Shown one piece after another: positions 1 to 7,455 of a stretch of 13,439 nt of DNA; positions within the stretch are counted from its first letter, which is position 1, and the number at the start of each line of letters is the position of its first letter. Position numbers and translations under genes: made by a program. The notes beneath the pieces are model-generated. The model was not told the DNA's origin, ran no database searches, and saw only the letters and a program-made list of their open reading frames with translations. The DNA comes from Fulvivirga aurantia (lineage in GTDB: Bacteria > Bacteroidota > Bacteroidia > Cytophagales > Cyclobacteriaceae): NCBI RefSeq assembly GCF_009711475.1, contig NZ_SMMD01000881.1, forward strand, positions 1 to 13,439, written 5' to 3'.

Positions 1-31
1 AAGATATAAAAAGAATTTTTATTTGACCCAT

Positions 32-1159
32 TTAAACCATCATTTCGGCCAGTTGCTCGCCCATACGACTTCCGATAGCCACACCCATACCACCAAGCCT
101 TACACCAAGGCTTATATTCTTACTATACTGTTTCAATATGGGTTGCTTGGTGTTGCCAAAGGCCATAATTCCTGCCCATGTGTGATCTACTTCAAAAGGT
201 GTATCAGGTAATATTTTTGTTTTAAGTTGTTCTTCAAGATTATTTAAAATCACCTCGTTTATCTTAAACTCAGTGGTTTCCTCTGCCTCGAAATCCATAT
301 TGCGACCACCGCCAAATATCACTCTGTTTTCAAAATTTCTAAAGTAATAGTAACCTTTGTCACTATGAAAAACACCTTTGAATTTTAGGTTGTCAATTGG
401 CTTTGTGACTAGCACAATGCCTCTACCTGGGCTTAAGTCAAGATCAGAAAGAAGTTTGCCGGTAAAAGCATTGGTACAGCAAGCCACTTTCTTTGCTTTT
501 ATCATAAACCCATCAGTAACTTTTGGTGCTACATGCACCTCCACATGATTTTCTTTTTCTTCTAAACTGGTTACTTCGGCCCCTGTAATTACCTCAATGC
601 CTTTTTCTCTGGCCAAATCTAAGAGGTTTTTCATCATCTCTCCGGTGTTTATCTGGCCTTCGTATTGATTGAAGGTCATGGCCGGAACGAGGTCTTTATT
701 AAACCCAAACTTATCTATTTCACCATTACAGGTTGTGAAAACAGGTTTTTCAAATAGGGGAGACAGCATGGTATTAATCCGATCTATGTGGTCAAGGCTT
801 TCCAGATCCTCCTGATCGATTAGCTCATAACCTCCATAATTGAGGTAGTCAAGTTTCTCATCACCCAACCGAGCTCTTAACTTTTCCAGACCTTTTACGC
901 GTTCTGTAACCAGAGCCAGACATTCTTCTTCGCTCATTACCTTGAGATCGTCTAGCAGCTCAGTCAGGCTACCAAAGCAGGCAAAACCGGCATTTTTTGT
1001 ACTTGCTCCGGTAGGTAGCAAACCTCTTTCAAGCACTACAACACGTGCCTGGGGTTCCTTTTCCTTTAAGGCCAAAGCTGTAGAAAGACCCACAATGCCA
1101 CTGCCTACTACCGCATAAGAATAAGATGTAAATGATTGCTGCTCCCAAAAACTGATCAT
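32..1159 (-). CDS. FAD-dependent oxidoreductase, DAO (D-amino-acid oxidase/DadA-like) family
   Basis: This 375-residue protein probably oxidises an amine or amino acid with bound FAD; the substrate cannot be read from sequence. An N-terminal Rossmann motif GSGIVG lies at residues 19-24 and is followed by an acidic residue (E44 in VVLERG) of the kind that binds the FAD ribose. GASTKNAGF at 51-59 is the usual second FAD contact of the DAO family. The C-terminal GGMGVAIGSRMGEQLAEMM is the typical closing FAD-binding segment, so the protein looks full length. There is no signal peptide, so it should be cytosolic or peripheral. It is transcribed alone, divergently from the DUF4442 operon, with a TAAATTTG -7 element 27 nt before the ATG. 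No partner gene such as a racemase or dehydrogenase subunit is adjacent. Family call strong, substrate unknown. Confidence 0.88.
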   Translation of the reverse strand: MISFWEQQSFTSYSYAVVGSGIVGLSTALALKEKEPQARVVVLERGLLPTGASTKNAGFACFGSLTELLDDLKVMSEEECLALVTERVKGLEKLRARLGDEKLDYLNYGGYELIDQEDLESLDHIDRINTMLSPLFEKPVFTTCNGEIDKFGFNKDLVPAMTFNQYEGQINTGEMMKNLLDLAREKGIEVITGAEVTSLEEKENHVEVHVAPKVTDGFMIKAKKVACCTNAFTGKLLSDLDLSPGRGIVLVTKPIDNLKFKGVFHSDKGYYYFRNFENRVIFGGGRNMDFEAEETTEFKINEVILNNLEEQLKTKILPDTPFEVDHTWAGIMAFGNTKQPILKQYSKNISLGVRLGGMGVAIGSRMGEQLAEMMV

Positions 1160-1185
1160 ACTTCTTCAATATATTTACTGTAACT

Positions 1186-1193
1186 CAAATTTA
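1186..1193 (-). promoter_or_regulatory. Putative -7 element of the oxidoreductase gene
   Basis: Read on the minus strand this is TAAATTTG, an exact match to the Bacteroidota -7 consensus TAnnTTTG, 27 nt upstream of the oxidoreductase ATG. I could not find a convincing -33 TTG at the right distance, so the call rests on the -7 box and its position. Confidence 0.38.
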
Positions 1194-1253
1194 GTCAATC
1201 AGCAGTACTCCAGGCTATTAATTAGCGGCTATTCCTTGTTAAACCATAGATCA

Positions 1254-1286
1254 TTGTGTGTTTTAGTGAAAACAATGTTAAATTTC
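1254..1286 (+). promoter_or_regulatory. Possible promoter of the DUF4442/DUF962/GT2 operon
   Basis: TAAATTTC at 1279-1286 differs from TAnnTTTG only at the last base, and a TTG lies at 1254-1256 with a 22-nt spacer, slightly longer than the usual 19-21. It sits 22 nt before the first ATG of the operon. The spacing and mismatch make this a weak call. Confidence 0.25.
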
Positions 1287-1308
1287 GCCTTCGATTTAAT
1301 GTGATTAT

Positions 1309-1815
1309 ATGAACACCGCAAAGATTGTAGAGAAAGCTAAGTCATCATCATTTTACTTATGGATGCTAAATCAGGGCTTAAGCCGCATGATTCCTTTTAA
1401 TAAACCTCATGGTTTTAAAGTATTAGAGGTAAAAGATGACGCACTAAAAACTTTTGTGCCTTATAAAAGAAAAAACTTTAACCACATTAGAGGCATTCAT
1501 GCATGTGCCCTGGCAACGCTGTCAGAGTTTACTACCGGCTTTCTCATGATAAGCCGATTAGACCCTAAAAAATATAGAATAATCATGCAGCGCCTGGAAA
1601 TGGATTATCACTATCAGGCCAAAATGCACGCTGTAGGTAATTTTACACTTACTGATGAGTGGATGGAAAAAGAAATCTATGAGCCGTTGAAAACCAAAGA
1701 TAGTACAGTGGTAATTTGTGAGGTGAAGATTGAAGATGTCGAGGGTAATCACCTGACAACCGGTAAAGTCCACTGGCAGGTGAAGTCGTGGGATAAAGTA
1801 AAAACCAAAGTTTAA
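1309..1815 (+). CDS. DUF4442 family hot-dog-fold protein, possible acyl-CoA/acyl-ACP thioesterase
   Basis: A 168-residue soluble protein resembling the DUF4442 branch of the hot-dog superfamily, which is related to PaaI-like thioesterases. Visible features are the N-terminal helix, a PFNKPHGFKV segment near 29-38, and the block NHIRGIHACALATLSEFTTG at 58-77, where a helix follows a small polar loop as in the substrate-facing helix of hot-dog enzymes. No signal peptide or membrane segment is visible. It is the first gene of a tight operon: its stop is 5 nt before the Mpo1-like gene. Family members are mostly uncharacterised, so thioesterase activity is inference from the fold. The neighbour, related to a fatty-acid dioxygenase, supports a role with acyl substrates. 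Family call fairly sure, activity open. Confidence 0.78.
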   Translation: MNTAKIVEKAKSSSFYLWMLNQGLSRMIPFNKPHGFKVLEVKDDALKTFVPYKRKNFNHIRGIHACALATLSEFTTGFLMISRLDPKKYRIIMQRLEMDYHYQAKMHAVGNFTLTDEWMEKEIYEPLKTKDSTVVICEVKIEDVEGNHLTTGKVHWQVKSWDKVKTKV

Positions 1816-1820
1816 AACTC

Positions 1821-2300
1821 ATGAGAAGGATCGATCAACTACTTGAAGAATACGGGGCCAGTCATAAAAATGCCACCAATAAGGCAATACACTGGATATG
1901 CGTACCACTTATTTTTCTCAGTATAGTTGGTTTAATATGGTCTATTCCTAATGGTTTGGTCGAGCAGGTACTGGGCAGAGGCAATCCTTATGCTAACTGG
2001 GCCACGCTGTTATTGGTGATTGTTATTGCTTATTACATTACACTTTCCGTTCCGCTAGGTATTGGGATGACGTTATTTAGCATGCTATGTCTTTACATTA
2101 TTCAACAAATCGAATTGGCCAATTTTGCCCCAGTGTGGATGGTTTCTATCATCATTTTTATTCTTGCCTGGATAGGTCAGTTTATAGGCCACAAAGTAGA
2201 GGGTAAGAAGCCTTCATTTTTTAAGGATGTGCAATTTCTAATGGTAGGGCCTGCCTGGTTGTTGCATTTTGTATATAAGAAACTCGGTATTCCTTATTAG
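1821..2300 (+). CDS. Mpo1-like (DUF962/YGL010w) integral membrane protein
   Basis: A 159-residue multi-pass membrane protein. The N-terminal motif HKNATNKAIHWICVPLI (residues 15-31) matches the Mpo1/DUF962 signature of two histidines around an asparagine followed by a proline. Hydrophobic segments lie at about 26-43, 60-78, 80-100 and 104-122. A second conserved block, IGQFIGHKVEGKKPSFF (118-134), supplies H124, and H149 lies near the C-terminus. Yeast Mpo1 is an iron-dependent dioxygenase that shortens 2-hydroxy fatty acids by one carbon; bacterial relatives are mostly untested. The histidines needed for metal binding appear to be present. It sits 5 nt after the DUF4442 gene and 2 nt before the glycosyltransferase gene, so the three are almost certainly co-transcribed. 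Family call strong, substrate inferred. Confidence 0.85.
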   Translation: MRRIDQLLEEYGASHKNATNKAIHWICVPLIFLSIVGLIWSIPNGLVEQVLGRGNPYANWATLLLVIVIAYYITLSVPLGIGMTLFSMLCLYIIQQIELANFAPVWMVSIIIFILAWIGQFIGHKVEGKKPSFFKDVQFLMVGPAWLLHFVYKKLGIPY

Positions 2301-2302
2301 TT

Positions 2303-3259
2303 ATGTCTCAGCCGCTTGTTACGGTCATTTGCCTCTGCTATAACCACGAAAATTTTATAAAAGAGTGCATTAATTCTGTTGTCAATCAGACGTATAAAAA
2401 CCTGCAAATAATCATTGTTGATGATGCGAGTACTGATGGAAGTAAGGAGGTGATCAAAAAGCTCATCGAGCAGTTTCCTGATATAGAATTCCTAAACCTC
2501 GAAAATAATCTGGGTAATTGTGCGGCCTTTAATCAGGGGCTTAATTTGGCAAAAGGGGATTATATTGTCGATTTAGCTACAGATGATGTCTTCTTACCAT
2601 CCCGAATAGAGAAACAGGTTGAGCTTTTTAGTACTTTGAACAACGATTTTGGTGTAGTTTACTCTGATGCTATTTTCATAGATAATGAAAGCAGACAATA
2701 TAATAAGCACTCCAAGTATTTAAGAAAGCATGGCCTTATAGATGATTTTCCGACAGGAGATATTTATCAAAAGGTGATTAGCAAGTACTTTATTTCTCCA
2801 CCCAGTCTTTTAGTAAAAAGAGAAGTTTTTGAAGAGCTTGAAGGCTATGATGAGCAATTAGCCTATGAAGATTTTGATTTTTGGATAAGGTCTGCAAGAA
2901 ATTGGAAATATGCTTACCTGCCAGAGCCTCTTACTTTAGTAAGAAAAGTCCGGGACTCCTTATCATCGGGTTGGTACAAAAAGGGAGATAAACAATTGTT
3001 CAGCACTTATTTGGTATGCCAAAAGATAAGTCAACTTAACCGGACTAAGGAGGAAGATGAAGCTTTAATTAATCGATTAAAGTACGAACTCCGGCAATCT
3101 GTGTTTTCTGAAAATAATAAAGAGGGGGCACTATTTTATAAAATGCTCAAAGATTATAGTCGAAATTCTTCAATAGACAATTTACTGATGTTACTATCTC
3201 GATTGAGAGTTCCCCTGGCGCCAGTAAGAAGGCTCTATAATAGGCTAAGGTTTAGTTAG
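2303..3259 (+). CDS. Glycosyltransferase family 2
   Basis: A 318-residue protein with a GT-A fold glycosyltransferase domain in the first ~210 residues. The start VTVICLCYNHENFIKECINS is typical of GT2. VDDASTDGS at 39-47 gives the nucleotide-binding aspartates, DLATDD at 90-95 supplies the metal-binding DxD-like site, and YEDFDFWIR at 188-196 carries the likely catalytic acidic residue. No membrane segments are visible, so it would act at the cytoplasmic face on an activated sugar. Donor and acceptor cannot be read from sequence. As third gene of the operon with a hot-dog protein and an Mpo1-like protein, a glycolipid or surface-polysaccharide acceptor is plausible but unproven. Its stop is 3 nt from the end of the convergent rsgA. 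Confidence 0.9.
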   Translation: MSQPLVTVICLCYNHENFIKECINSVVNQTYKNLQIIIVDDASTDGSKEVIKKLIEQFPDIEFLNLENNLGNCAAFNQGLNLAKGDYIVDLATDDVFLPSRIEKQVELFSTLNNDFGVVYSDAIFIDNESRQYNKHSKYLRKHGLIDDFPTGDIYQKVISKYFISPPSLLVKREVFEELEGYDEQLAYEDFDFWIRSARNWKYAYLPEPLTLVRKVRDSLSSGWYKKGDKQLFSTYLVCQKISQLNRTKEEDEALINRLKYELRQSVFSENNKEGALFYKMLKDYSRNSSIDNLLMLLSRLRVPLAPVRRLYNRLRFS

Positions 3260-3262
3260 AGG

Positions 3263-4183
3263 CTATCTGTGGCTATCTTCTTCATAAAACATGCTGAGGT
3301 AGCTCATGTAGCGGGTTTCATGAATTAACCCCTCATCAACAGCATCTTGTATGGCGCATTTTGGCTCATGTGTATGGGTACAATTATTAAACTTGCACTG
3401 GTCAGATATTTCCCGCATTTCAGGGAAATAGTCAGAGAGCTCCTCCTTTTCTATGTCTATAAGGCCAAGTTCTTTTATACCTGGCGTGTCGATTACGAAG
3501 GTTTCGTTCTCTACTATAAACATTTCTGCAAATGTGGTGGTGTGTACTCCTTTCTCTGCGTAGTCAGATACTTCTTTTACACTTTGCTCAATATGTGGAG
3601 CCAATAGATTGAGAAAAGTAGACTTCCCAACGCCTGAATGGCCAGAAATTAGTGACATTTTTCCTTGCAGCTGATTTTTAACGGAAGTAATTCCTGTTTC
3701 ATCTTTTGCCGAAACCTCAAAACATTTTATACCCAGGCTCTCGTATTTGGCTATTATTTCCTGTTGTATTTGCCTTTCTTCATCTCCCAGGATGTCAATT
3801 TTATTAAATATGATAACCTGAGGAATCCGGAAAGACTCTGCAGCTACTAAAAACCTATCGATAAACCCTAGTGAAGTGCGAGGGAAAACAAGAGTCGCCA
3901 CTAACACCGCCTGATCGATATTAGCAGCCAAGATATGCCCGTGACCAGTTTTCTTAATAGACTTTCTTATGATGTAATTTTCTCGAGGGAGTATTTCTGT
4001 GATGACTCCTTGTTGCTCTTCCCCATCTTCCAGCTCAAATACCACACGGTCGCCTACAGCAATAGGATTGGTGGTTTTAAAGCCCTTAAGCCTTAGTTTT
4101 CCTCTTGTCCTGCAGGTATAAGAAATATCATTGGCCAACACCTCATACCACGAACCAGTCGATTTTAATACCAGCCCTTCCAT
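3263..4183 (-). CDS. rsgA: Ribosome small subunit-dependent GTPase A (RsgA/YjeQ)
   Basis: RsgA is a GTPase that helps late maturation of the 30S ribosomal subunit. The 306-residue protein has an N-terminal OB-fold (about 1-70), then the circularly permuted GTPase order diagnostic of the family: G4 NKID at 127-130, G5 SAK at 158-160, G1 GHSGVGKS at 181-188, then G3 DTPG at 232-235. The C-terminal zinc knuckle CKFNNCTHTHEPKC gives ligands C263, C268, H270 and C276 in the C-x4-C-x-H-x5-C pattern. All key residues are present and the length is normal. Its ATG overlaps the waaA stop in TAATG, implying translational coupling. No separate promoter is visible, so it is probably expressed from the waaA transcript. 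Confidence 0.97.
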   Translation of the reverse strand: MEGLVLKSTGSWYEVLANDISYTCRTRGKLRLKGFKTTNPIAVGDRVVFELEDGEEQQGVITEILPRENYIIRKSIKKTGHGHILAANIDQAVLVATLVFPRTSLGFIDRFLVAAESFRIPQVIIFNKIDILGDEERQIQQEIIAKYESLGIKCFEVSAKDETGITSVKNQLQGKMSLISGHSGVGKSTFLNLLAPHIEQSVKEVSDYAEKGVHTTTFAEMFIVENETFVIDTPGIKELGLIDIEKEELSDYFPEMREISDQCKFNNCTHTHEPKCAIQDAVDEGLIHETRYMSYLSMFYEEDSHR

Positions 4184-5424
4184 TATTGAGCGAGTATTTC
4201 TTTTGAGTAATTCATGATTCGCTTAGTTGCGCCAGTGTTATTTTTCACATAGTCCTGATTAATCTGGCTGGCAATTTCGTAGGTTTTGGTCTCAGAAAAA
4301 GATCTGAACTGCAATCTTAACTCATCATAGCTGGCGATTGACATGGCCCCACCGAGTTTTATGAGATCGATGGCTTCTTTAAACTTTTCGTAGTTTTTAT
4401 CTCCAAAGAATATGGGTATACCAAAAGTAGCAGGCTCTAATATATTGTGTAGGCCTTTGCCGTAAGCACCACCTACGAAGGCAAACTCACCGTATTTATA
4501 CAAGCTTGAGAGCATACCGATATTGTCAATGATCAGCACTTGATAGTCTTCAGGGTTTACTGTCGGAAGCTCCGAGAATTTAATCGTCTTTTTTATGAAG
4601 TCTTTCTGCATAGCACTCATAAAATGATCTTCTATTTCATGAGGTGCAATTATAAATTTCAAATTAGACTCATTAATAAATGAAGTGAGCACGGCTATGT
4701 CCTCTGGCCAGGCACTACCCACAATCATTGTTTGGTGATTATTTTTAAACCTTTGTATTTCCGGAAGTTCTTTAGGTTGAGAGCAAATTGACCAAACACG
4801 GTCAAACCTGGTGTCACCACTTACTTCACAATTATTGATTTTTAGATTATCTAATAATTCTTTGGAGCGTAAGTCTTGTAAAAAGAAATGGCTGAATCGT
4901 TTTAGAATTTTGACATTGAATTTGCCGTACCATTTAAAGAATATTTGGCCGGGCCGGAAAATGGTTGATATTGAAAGTAGCGGTATATTTTTTTTGTGTA
5001 CTGCCTTGGTGAAATGGTGCCAAAACTCATATTTAACAAAAAACACCATCGAAGGCTTTACGATATCTACAAAGCTTATTGCATTAGATTTGGTGTCAAA
5101 AGGCAGGTAAAAAATGTAATCGGCCCCGTTGTAATTTTTTCTTACTTCATAGCCAGAAGGAGAAAAGAAGGTGAGGAATACCTTATACTCAGGGAACTCT
5201 TTTTTGAACGCTTCCATGACTGGTCGACCTTGCTCAAACTCACCAAGTGAGGCACAATGAAACCACACGACAGGTGACTTATTGCCATTTAGCGCAGTTT
5301 TCAGACGATTTTCCCAATCTTTTCTTCCCTGTAGAAAAAGAGAAGCTTTATTATCGAAGGGAGACGCTAAGTGTATAGCTACTTTATAAAAAAAAATAAA
5401 TACGTTGTATAATATTAGCGTCAT
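4183..5424 (-). CDS. waaA: 3-deoxy-D-manno-octulosonic acid (Kdo) transferase, GT30
   Basis: WaaA transfers Kdo from CMP-Kdo to lipid IVA at the inner face of the cytoplasmic membrane, the first step of the lipopolysaccharide inner core. The 413-residue length is normal. A hydrophobic N-terminal anchor (about 2-20) is followed by the catalytic-region motif HCASLGEFEQGRP at 56-68, with E62 the likely general base. GDTRFDRV lies at 203-210 after the first Rossmann domain. FVGGAYGKGLHNILEPATFG in the second half is the conserved CMP-Kdo-binding loop. The start fits the family pattern (start, LLYN-type helix, then a GRK-W segment at 33-37). The gene lies 14 nt downstream of a strong terminator hairpin, leaving little room for its own promoter, and overlaps rsgA by one base. 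Confidence 0.95.
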   Translation of the reverse strand: MTLILYNVFIFFYKVAIHLASPFDNKASLFLQGRKDWENRLKTALNGNKSPVVWFHCASLGEFEQGRPVMEAFKKEFPEYKVFLTFFSPSGYEVRKNYNGADYIFYLPFDTKSNAISFVDIVKPSMVFFVKYEFWHHFTKAVHKKNIPLLSISTIFRPGQIFFKWYGKFNVKILKRFSHFFLQDLRSKELLDNLKINNCEVSGDTRFDRVWSICSQPKELPEIQRFKNNHQTMIVGSAWPEDIAVLTSFINESNLKFIIAPHEIEDHFMSAMQKDFIKKTIKFSELPTVNPEDYQVLIIDNIGMLSSLYKYGEFAFVGGAYGKGLHNILEPATFGIPIFFGDKNYEKFKEAIDLIKLGGAMSIASYDELRLQFRSFSETKTYEIASQINQDYVKNNTGATKRIMNYSKEILAQ

Positions 5425-5438
5425 TGCACGACAAAAAT

Positions 5439-5468
5439 AAAAACCCTGACGAATCCGTCAGGGTTTTT
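5439..5468 (-). terminator. Rho-independent terminator of the peroxiredoxin gene
   Basis: A perfect 13-bp inverted repeat (5439-5451 with 5456-5468, GC core CCCTGACG) with a 4-nt loop. Read on the minus strand it follows the peroxiredoxin stop by about 27 nt and ends in a T-rich run (TTTTTATTTTTG). It also has a T run on the plus strand, so it can work both ways, but no plus-strand gene ends here. It lies only 14 nt upstream of the waaA start. Confidence 0.88.
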
Positions 5469-5495
5469 TTTGAATGATTTTTAGAAAATCGGTGC

Positions 5496-6125
5496 TTAGT
5501 TAGCAGAAAGGTATTTAGAAACACCATCTCTGTTTGCCTGCATCGCTTCTTTACCTTCTTCCCAGTTTGCAGGGCATACTTCACCATTCTTTTCGAAATG
5601 ATGCCATGCGTCTACAATTCTTATGTACTCATCGATATTTCTACCAATAGGGAAGAAGTTTACAGTTTCGTGTCTTACGATACCTTCTTTATCTATGTAG
5701 AATGTACCTCTGTATGAGATAGGAGCTCCTTCGAAAGTAAGTTCACCTTCTTCAGTGTAGTTCCAGTCTCCACCAAGTACACCATAGTTAGAAGCGATAG
5801 TTTTAGAAGCATCAGCTACTAACGGGTAAGTTACACCTTCGATTCCACCGTTAGCTTTTGGAGTCATCAACCATGCAAGGTGAGTATCTTCAGTATCGCA
5901 AGATACACCAATTACCTGCACACCTCTTTTTTCGAATTCAGCTTTCTTTTGCTCAAAAGCGTGAATCTCAGTTGGGCATACAAAAGTGAAATCTTTTGGG
6001 TAAAAGAAAAGGATAACTTCTTGCTTACCGATGTAATCGCTTAAGTTAAAATCTTCTACTATTTCTTCTCCGTTTAATACGGCCGGTGCTGTAAAAACCG
6101 GTGCTTTTTTTCCTACTAGTGACAT
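5496..6125 (-). CDS. Typical 2-Cys peroxiredoxin (AhpC/Prx1 type)
   Basis: A 209-residue thiol peroxidase that reduces hydrogen peroxide and organic hydroperoxides in the cytosol. The peroxidatic cysteine is C50 in FYPKDFTFVCPTE and the resolving cysteine is C184 in GEVCPANW, the pattern of dimeric typical 2-Cys enzymes. C76 is a third cysteine. The C-terminal tail ends in VSKYLSAN and lacks the YF motif tied to overoxidation sensitivity in eukaryotic Prx1, so it is probably a robust form. No ahpF lies beside it, so thioredoxin or another reductant encoded elsewhere probably recycles it. It appears monocistronic: a strong terminator follows, and a TATATTTG box lies about 64 nt upstream. The upstream gene is divergent. 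Confidence 0.96.
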   Translation of the reverse strand: MSLVGKKAPVFTAPAVLNGEEIVEDFNLSDYIGKQEVILFFYPKDFTFVCPTEIHAFEQKKAEFEKRGVQVIGVSCDTEDTHLAWLMTPKANGGIEGVTYPLVADASKTIASNYGVLGGDWNYTEEGELTFEGAPISYRGTFYIDKEGIVRHETVNFFPIGRNIDEYIRIVDAWHHFEKNGEVCPANWEEGKEAMQANRDGVSKYLSAN

Positions 6126-6188
6126 AAATTTAGTTTGTATTTATAATTCAACATTAAATTCTAAAAAGTGTGCTTTCGCACTCGGGTG

Positions 6189-6219
6189 CAAATATACCCA
6201 TCAGAATAAATGAATCGAA
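6189..6219 (-). promoter_or_regulatory. Putative promoter of the peroxiredoxin gene
   Basis: Read on the minus strand, TATATTTG (6196 to 6189) matches TAnnTTTG exactly. Nineteen bases further upstream, TTCG at 6219-6216 is a one-mismatch version of the -33 TTTG. It would give a leader of about 55-60 nt. No OxyR-like site is evident to me. Confidence 0.35.
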
Positions 6220-6266
6220 ATGTTGGTTACTAAATGCATATAATAAATATCTATCCAACCATAGGC

Positions 6267-6298
6267 TTTACTTATTAGGCCATATGTTTTTATATTCG
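6267..6298 (+). promoter_or_regulatory. Possible promoter of the DUF6588 gene
   Basis: TATATTCG at 6291-6298 differs from TAnnTTTG at one base, and TTTA at 6267-6270, 20 nt upstream, differs from TTTG at one base. It ends 22 nt before the ATG at 6321. Position and spacing are good, but both boxes are imperfect. Confidence 0.3.
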
Positions 6299-6320
6299 TG
6301 TACATAAAATCTAAAGAAAA

Positions 6321-7376
6321 ATGATAAAACGTATACTAAGAACGCTTACGGTGTCTGCCACGCTTGTTTCGATTGTTGCGGTAAATGCCTCAGCTCAAGA
6401 TGATTTACAAACACTTCTAAGAGCAGGGACCTCTGATGCAAACGAATTGATGGGAGCTTATATTAATCCTTTTATGAAAGGGTTTGGTACAGCTTTAGGA
6501 AATGGGTGGTATAATACCGCCAAGCCTCATAAATCATTAGGTTTTGACCTTACAATCACGGTCAATTCTGCAAGAGTACCAGATGAAGATTTGTTTTTTA
6601 ATCCTGACAACCTCAACCTTCAAAATACAACTTTAATATCGTCTGGCACCGGTGACAGAACAGTGCCTACCATATTTGGTGATGAGGTACCTTCTAGATA
6701 TGAATTTACAGACAATAATGGCAATTCAGTCGATTTTGACGGACCGGAAGGTTTAGCATTAAAGGAGAATACAGGTATGCAAGCAGTACCGGTACCTATG
6801 GCACAGCTCGGTATTGGAATTTATAAAAATACTGATCTTAAAATCAGATGGACACCAGAGATAGAATTTGACGGAAACGGTTCGTTTAAACTCGTGGGTT
6901 TTGCAGCAATGCATGATATTAAGCAATGGATCCCTGGTATAAAGTTGGCGCCATTTGATCTTTCTGTACTAATAGGGTTTACTGATATCTCTTTATCATA
7001 TGATCTTGCTGAAGAAAGTGCTTCTGGAGGTGGAGGTGAAGTGACAACAGACAACGGAATAGCTGCATTTGATGTAAACACCTGGACATTTCAGGGGATC
7101 ATTTCAAAGAAATTTTCTGTTTTGACGCTTTATGGTGGACTTGGTTTTAATAAAGTTACTTCTGATCTCGCTCTTAAAGGTGATTACGAATTAAGAGATG
7201 ATTTTGGGGTAGTAGAAGAAGTAGTGACCGACCCAATAGGAATTGGTGTAAATGAAAGTGGAGCACGTATTTCTGCTGGAATGAGGCTAAAACTGGCTAT
7301 CGTTACGCTTCATGCAGATTATACCATTCAAAAGTATAATACGCTTACTGTAGGCTTTGGCTTCTCTGTGAGATAA
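6321..7376 (+). CDS. DUF6588 family exported protein, probable outer-membrane beta-barrel
   Basis: A 351-residue protein of unknown function, resembling the Bacteroidota DUF6588 family. It has a clear Sec signal peptide: positive MIKRILR, a hydrophobic core to about residue 22, and an ASA cleavage site with the mature protein starting at Q26. The family hallmark segment follows: LQTLLRAG, then INPFMKGFGTALGNGWYNTA (48-67), then KSLGFDLTITV. The rest has alternating beta-strand character with a glycine-rich loop (SASGGGGEV). The C-terminal strands (KLAIVTLHADYTIQKYN, LTVGFGFSV) look like closing barrel strands, though the last residue is R, not the usual aromatic. It is monocistronic, divergent from the peroxiredoxin gene, and shares a terminator with the crotonase gene. 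Export is well supported; the barrel is inference. Confidence 0.82.
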   Translation: MIKRILRTLTVSATLVSIVAVNASAQDDLQTLLRAGTSDANELMGAYINPFMKGFGTALGNGWYNTAKPHKSLGFDLTITVNSARVPDEDLFFNPDNLNLQNTTLISSGTGDRTVPTIFGDEVPSRYEFTDNNGNSVDFDGPEGLALKENTGMQAVPVPMAQLGIGIYKNTDLKIRWTPEIEFDGNGSFKLVGFAAMHDIKQWIPGIKLAPFDLSVLIGFTDISLSYDLAEESASGGGGEVTTDNGIAAFDVNTWTFQGIISKKFSVLTLYGGLGFNKVTSDLALKGDYELRDDFGVVEEVVTDPIGIGVNESGARISAGMRLKLAIVTLHADYTIQKYNTLTVGFGFSVR

Positions 7377-7400
7377 TTATAAAAGAATATTTAAAAAATA

Positions 7401-7428
7401 AAATGGCATCCTGTGAGGGATGCCATTT
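7401..7428. terminator. Bidirectional terminator between the DUF6588 and enoyl-CoA hydratase genes
   Basis: An 11-bp perfect stem (7401-7411 with 7418-7428, core ATGGCATCC) with a 6-nt loop, 24 nt after the DUF6588 stop and 27 nt beyond the crotonase stop. The minus-strand exit is very T-rich (TTTTATTTTTTAAA). The plus-strand exit is TTTGTGTTTAT, so termination is likely stronger for the minus-strand gene. Confidence 0.85.
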
Positions 7429-7455
7429 GTGTTTATAGCTATTTACTTTTTTTAA

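Noticed and set aside
6..22. Inverted repeat ATAAAAA-GAA-TTTTTAT after the oxidoreductase stop
   Set aside because: It consists only of A and T, would fold weakly, and lies at the window edge; not called a terminator.
6783..6800. GTACCGGTAC palindrome
   Set aside because: It lies inside the DUF6588 coding region and follows from codons for V-P-V-P; no sign of a regulatory role.
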